Origin: Acidobacteriota bacterium
Lineage (GTDB): Bacteria > Acidobacteriota > Vicinamibacteria > Marinacidobacterales > Marinacidobacteraceae
Assembly (NCBI GenBank): GCA_009840635.1
Contig: VXNL01000063.1
Location: 56,743-120,742, forward strand
Reading direction: 5' to 3'
DNA length: 64,000 nucleotides
Shown here one piece after another: positions 61,265 to 64,000 of the stretch (position 1 is its first letter; the number at the start of each line of letters is the position of its first letter). The notes beneath the pieces were generated by a model, which saw only the letters and a program-made list of their open reading frames with translations, searched no databases and was not told the origin of the DNA. The position numbers were made by a program, and so were the translations under genes.

Positions 61265-62025
61265 GTGAACGAAAACCCAGCCGTCCCCGGATCGGGATGA
61301 CCCCCTGGAAGCGGCCGGTCCACACCATCGTCGGGGACCCGGAACAGCTCTTCACCCTCGCCGAGGAATATGTCGATTGTGTCCGGCTTGCCGGCGGGGT
61401 CCCGATTGTCCTGCCGCCGGCGCCGCTCAATGCGGCCGCCGACGCCATCGCTTCGGTGGACGCGCTCGTGCTCACCGGCGGAGGGGATTTCGCCCCCTCG
61501 GCGTACTCCGACCGGGACGAGGGGGTGAGTTCGGACATCGATCCGCAGGAGGACGCCTGGGACGTGGCGCTGACGCTCGCCGCCCGCGACACCGGGGTTC
61601 CGTTCTTCGGGATCTGCCGGGGCATGCAGGCGCTCAACATCGCCCTCGGCGGGACGCTCCACCAGGACATCACCGACCGCGCGCACCATCCGCCCATCCC
61701 GGGCGTACCGGCCGACGCCGTGGCGTTCCGGCATCCGGTGGCAATCCAGGCCGACAGCCGACTGGGGCGCATCCTCGGGACCACCGAGCGCAGCGTGAAC
61801 AGCATCCACCACCAGGCGGTGGACCGGCTCGGCGAGGGGCTCGTCCCCGTGGCTCACGCGCCCGACGGCATCGTCGAGGCGGTCGAGTACAACGGGTCGC
61901 CGGAGGGCGCGGGGTGGCAGTGCCTCGCGGTGCAGTGGCACCCGGAGCGGATGGGCCACACCCTGGACCAGCTCATCTTCGACGAGGTCGTTCGGCTGGC
62001 CGCGGATCGGGGCCGCGGAGACTGA
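61261..62025 (+). CDS. PuuD-like class I glutamine-amidotransferase (gamma-glutamyl amide hydrolase)
   Basis: A 254-residue protein of the gamma-glutamyl-GABA hydrolase group. The nucleophile is Cys119 in FFGICRGMQALN. The His and Glu of the triad are in AVQWHPERMG, and LTGGGDFAPSAY and SVNSIHHQAVDRLG are family motifs. Such enzymes free the amine from a gamma-glutamyl amide, as PuuD does in putrescine breakdown and the related hydrolases do in aniline breakdown. The start overlaps the FAH gene by 4 bases. The GS-like ligase at 18676 is the natural opposite reaction, 40 kb away. Confidence 0.88.
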   Translation: MSERKPSRPRIGMTPWKRPVHTIVGDPEQLFTLAEEYVDCVRLAGGVPIVLPPAPLNAAADAIASVDALVLTGGGDFAPSAYSDRDEGVSSDIDPQEDAWDVALTLAARDTGVPFFGICRGMQALNIALGGTLHQDITDRAHHPPIPGVPADAVAFRHPVAIQADSRLGRILGTTERSVNSIHHQAVDRLGEGLVPVAHAPDGIVEAVEYNGSPEGAGWQCLAVQWHPERMGHTLDQLIFDEVVRLAADRGRGD

Positions 62026-62030
62026 TCAGG

Positions 62031-62059
62031 GACCGCCGGCCCGGAGACCGGCACCGATG
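62031..62059 (-). repeat. Degenerate copy of the dispersed repeat
   Basis: CCGCCGGCCCGGAGACCGGC then ACCGATGAG, directly after the PuuD-like stop, is a diverged relative of the core palindrome. Confidence 0.35.
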
Positions 62060-62069
62060 AGGTCCTGAA

Positions 62070-62828
62070 ATGGGTGGAAGAGCACCGGCCCGGATGGATG
62101 GGAGTGCTGTCTCCGCGAACCCATCAAGCATCGAAACGAACGCGAGTGACGACCTGAAAGCCGCGGACCAAGCACTCTTGACGAGAGCTTGTCAGGTGTA
62201 CTGGGACGTCAAGGTCCTTCTAGACAACCAAAGAAAAAGGGGTGCGTTGGCTCGTTGGCGGACGTTGTACGAGATCGCGGCCGTTCGTCTGCACATCGGG
62301 GACAATGAGAGTTTGGCTAAGCGGTACCTCGACTACATTCACATTGAGCAGCTTCGAAAGATGCAGCTCCACAATGAGCTCCGCGAAGAGTGGAAGGAGA
62401 GGCTGCTGGAACGGGAAACGCAGACAGCGGAAAGACACGCGCCCTTCACACCGGAAGAGATTGAAGCCAAGCAAACGCTTGTCAAGAGTCTCACCGCTCG
62501 CTTTGGGAAGCAGTACGGCAAGTTTCCGATGGGATGGAATGGGGGAAAGCGCATTAGGAAGATGGTGGAGGGAACCGAACTGGATTTCCTCTATGTGGTG
62601 TATGAGTTGGCCCACGACGAGATTCACGACAAACCTTTCGATCCTCTCTCGGTCCCGGCCCTCGACTTCAACATCCAAATGCCCGCTATCTCTCTCATCC
62701 TTACGGCAGTTGGTCGACCACCAGACAAGGATGAGTTGGTGCGCTTGCCCCGCACTCTCAACATCAGGGATGAGGAGAAACGGTCCGTCCACCATGCCTG
62801 CAAAGTTTGCGAGGGAGTATTCGACTGA
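62070..62828 (+). CDS. DUF5677-like hypothetical protein
   Basis: A 252-residue, mostly helical cytoplasmic protein with no signal peptide. Residues 60-95 (ARWRTLYEIAAVRLHIGDN, then a YLDY segment) resemble DUF5677, and ELAHDEIHDKPFD near 185 adds a conserved His/Glu pair. DUF5677 has no known function, though it is frequent in accessory regions. Base use is clearly poorer in G and C than every neighbour and codons differ, which points to recent transfer. The start is uncertain (ATG 62070 or 62094), with no good ribosome site at either. Confidence 0.65.
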   Translation: MGGRAPARMDGSAVSANPSSIETNASDDLKAADQALLTRACQVYWDVKVLLDNQRKRGALARWRTLYEIAAVRLHIGDNESLAKRYLDYIHIEQLRKMQLHNELREEWKERLLERETQTAERHAPFTPEEIEAKQTLVKSLTARFGKQYGKFPMGWNGGKRIRKMVEGTELDFLYVVYELAHDEIHDKPFDPLSVPALDFNIQMPAISLILTAVGRPPDKDELVRLPRTLNIRDEEKRSVHHACKVCEGVFD

Positions 62829-63125
62829 AAAGAGCCCGGGCGGAGATGGGCCGCGCACCACTTACGATCCCGCCGAGTTGCGCTGCACCTCGAGAATGGG
62901 AACCCGTTCGGCACGATTGATGTTGTGGCCGCCGGAGGTGGCGGTGGGGCGCGTGCCGGGCTAACCTGCCGGGCAGCATCCAGAGGGGGCAACGCACCTG
63001 CGTACCCCCGCCAACCTGCCCGGTCCGGGCAAGGTGGCGCCCATTCACGGGGATGTGGCCGCAAGGCAACCAAGCGGACCCACGGGGCTTCGGCCCTCCT
63101 CGGATGTCATCCAGGGAGAGACGCC

Positions 63126-63455
63126 ATGCCCCATCAACAAGCACTTGCCACCTCAGCCCAGGGAGGCCGGAGTCGGCCGGACGACTGTCCACAGCGACAG
63201 CTGACGGACGCCGTTTCCGCGGCGTCGGTGAGCTTCGTCGCCTGCGGCGCCGCCGTCGCGGGTCTCGGAGAACTGCTCCGGGAGTTGCGCCTGGCCCTTC
63301 GGGTTTCCACGCCGCGGGCCGCGACTCCGGAGGCGGACCGGGCGGCAGCCGTGCTCGCGTTCCGCTTACAGGCGGTCCGTGGCGTGCTCGACGAGGGCGC
63401 CGCCGCCATCAACTCCCTCCTCGAGGACTGCGGAACGGGGGACGACCGGGAGTGA
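63126..63455 (+). CDS. Small hypothetical protein
   Basis: A 109-residue protein. GGGAGAG lies 7 bases before the ATG. The sequence has one Ala/Val-rich helical stretch (AVSAASVSFVACGAAVAGLG) and a Leu/Arg-rich amphipathic helix after it (ELLRELRLALRV). I recognise no family. It follows a 297-base gap in which I see only GC-rich DNA without a gene. Moderate evidence only. Confidence 0.4.
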   Translation: MPHQQALATSAQGGRSRPDDCPQRQLTDAVSAASVSFVACGAAVAGLGELLRELRLALRVSTPRAATPEADRAAAVLAFRLQAVRGVLDEGAAAINSLLEDCGTGDDRE

Positions 63456-63479
63456 ACGGAGCATGAGCCGCCGCGGGAG

Positions 63480-63528
63480 TTTCGCCTCCCTTCGGTCGGC
63501 GATGCCGGCCGGAGGCCGGCGCTCCGAG
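63480..63528 (+). repeat. Dispersed two-hairpin repeat, copy 6
   Basis: TTTCGCCTCCCTTCGGTCGG then the core GATGCCGGCCGGAGGCCGGC and GCTCCGAG. It lies between the small hypothetical gene and the BNR-repeat gene, in the same orientation as copy 2. Confidence 0.8.
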
Positions 63529-63594
63529 CCGCGTCCCCGAGCCCGGATGTCTCATAGGATTCGTTCTCGTGGTCGCGATGCCAGGAGCCGGGGG

Positions 63595-64000
63595 ATGACG
63601 AAGGCGGGAATCGCGGTCTGCCGGGCGCCAGGCCACGGCGCCCCTCGCGCGCCGCGGCGCGGGCTCCGCGTGCTGGCCGCGATGTCACTCGTCGCAACGT
63701 CCCCGGCGCCGCTCACCGCGCAGGACCTCATTCCCCTCCTCCCCCCCATGGAGTGGCGCTCGATCGGTCCGGACCGGGGCGGCCGCTCGATCGCCGTGGC
63801 GGGTCATTCCGAGCGACCCTTCGAGTATTACTTCGGCGCGACCGGCGGAGGGCTCTTCAAGACGACCGACGGAGGGACTACCTGGATCCCGGTGACCGAC
63901 GGCCAGGTGGCCAGCGCCTCGGTGGGCGCGGTCGCGATGGCGCCATCCGACCCCGACATCGTCTACATCGGCATGGGAGAGGTCCAGTTGCGCGCCAACG
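63595..64000 (+). CDS. BNR/VPS10-type beta-propeller protein, cut by the window end
   Basis: The first 135 residues are present. ATG 63595 follows CAGGAGCCGGG. A signal peptide (VLAAMSLVATSPAPLTAQ) is followed by MEWRSIGPDRGGRSIAVAGH and a BNR/Asp-box blade, GGGLFKTTDGGTTW, with VGAVAMAPSDPDIVYIGMGE. Acidobacteriota encode many such large secreted sortilin-like proteins of roughly 1000 residues; their function is unknown. The gene continues beyond 64000. Confidence 0.85.
   Translation, partial: MTKAGIAVCRAPGHGAPRAPRRGLRVLAAMSLVATSPAPLTAQDLIPLLPPMEWRSIGPDRGGRSIAVAGHSERPFEYYFGATGGGLFKTTDGGTTWIPVTDGQVASASVGAVAMAPSDPDIVYIGMGEVQLRAN

Noticed and set aside
63409..63636. Small leftward frame containing LGAPASGRHRRP
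   Set aside because: This peptide is what the dispersed repeat encodes by chance in one frame; the same string appears at 13.4 kb.

Overview
The window is about 64 kb of uniformly GC-rich bacterial DNA. Gene content suggests an uncultivated member of the Acidobacteriota (Vicinamibacteria- or Thermoanaerobaculia-like), probably a marine or sponge-associated genome. The reasons are four large Oar/SusC-type TonB-dependent receptors with N-terminal carboxypeptidase-regulatory domains and no SusD partner, a GWxTD protein, a CRTAC1/ASPIC-UnbV protein beside a TPR lipoprotein, and many secreted peptidases and amidohydrolases. This placement is inferred from families; no marker gene or rRNA is present. 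I saw no tRNA, rRNA, CRISPR array or insertion sequence.

Layout. 1-6.5 kb: a DUF2177 membrane protein, a degenerate sigma-54-activator-like regulator, TonB receptor 1, and a MocR-type regulator whose PLP lysine is a glutamine. 7-15 kb: TonB receptor 2 behind a DUF2911 protein and a hotdog thioesterase, a divergent S9A prolyl oligopeptidase, and a Tat amidase gene broken by one in-frame TAA. 15.2-15.8 kb: a BrnT/BrnA toxin-antitoxin pair. 15.8-20.5 kb: a tight five-gene operon (PQ-loop-like membrane protein, glutamine-synthetase-like ligase, P450, acetoacetate-decarboxylase-like protein, HpaD-like extradiol dioxygenase). 20.6-26.7 kb: S41-like protein, HGSNAT-like acyltransferase, CRTAC1 protein and TPR lipoprotein. 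26.7-37.4 kb: a seven-gene leftward run (two paralogous amidohydrolases, GMC oxidoreductase with its small subunit, PQQ dehydrogenase, D-aminoacylase-like protein, GWxTD protein). 37.5-53.6 kb: TonB receptor 3, a cytochrome c/copper-monooxygenase/TPR fusion, an M24 peptidase, a class IV aminotransferase, three tandem gamma-glutamyltransferase-like genes, a DUF885 protein and a TPR protein. 53.7-62 kb: TonB receptor 4, an S9 peptidase, a second P450, then an FAH-family hydrolase and a PuuD-like gamma-glutamyl amide hydrolase. 62-64 kb: a lower-GC DUF5677-like gene, a small hypothetical gene and the start of a BNR-repeat protein.

How the genes may work together. Most of the window looks like a scavenger's toolkit: TonB receptors for uptake, and periplasmic peptidases, amidases and deacylases that release amino acids and acyl groups, feeding periplasmic quinoprotein and flavoprotein dehydrogenases. 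The most interesting idea is a gamma-glutamylation route for an amine, probably aromatic: a GS-like ligase, P450, extradiol dioxygenase and decarboxylase in one operon, with an FAH-type ring-fission hydrolase, a PuuD-like amide hydrolase and another P450 about 40 kb away, and three GGT-like enzymes between them. This is inference from family membership and context.

Cautions. A run of 11 G followed by 55 C at 60376-60441 is probably an assembly artefact, so linkage across it is not secure. A dispersed two-hairpin repeat (six clear copies and two degenerate) sits in intergenic DNA throughout.
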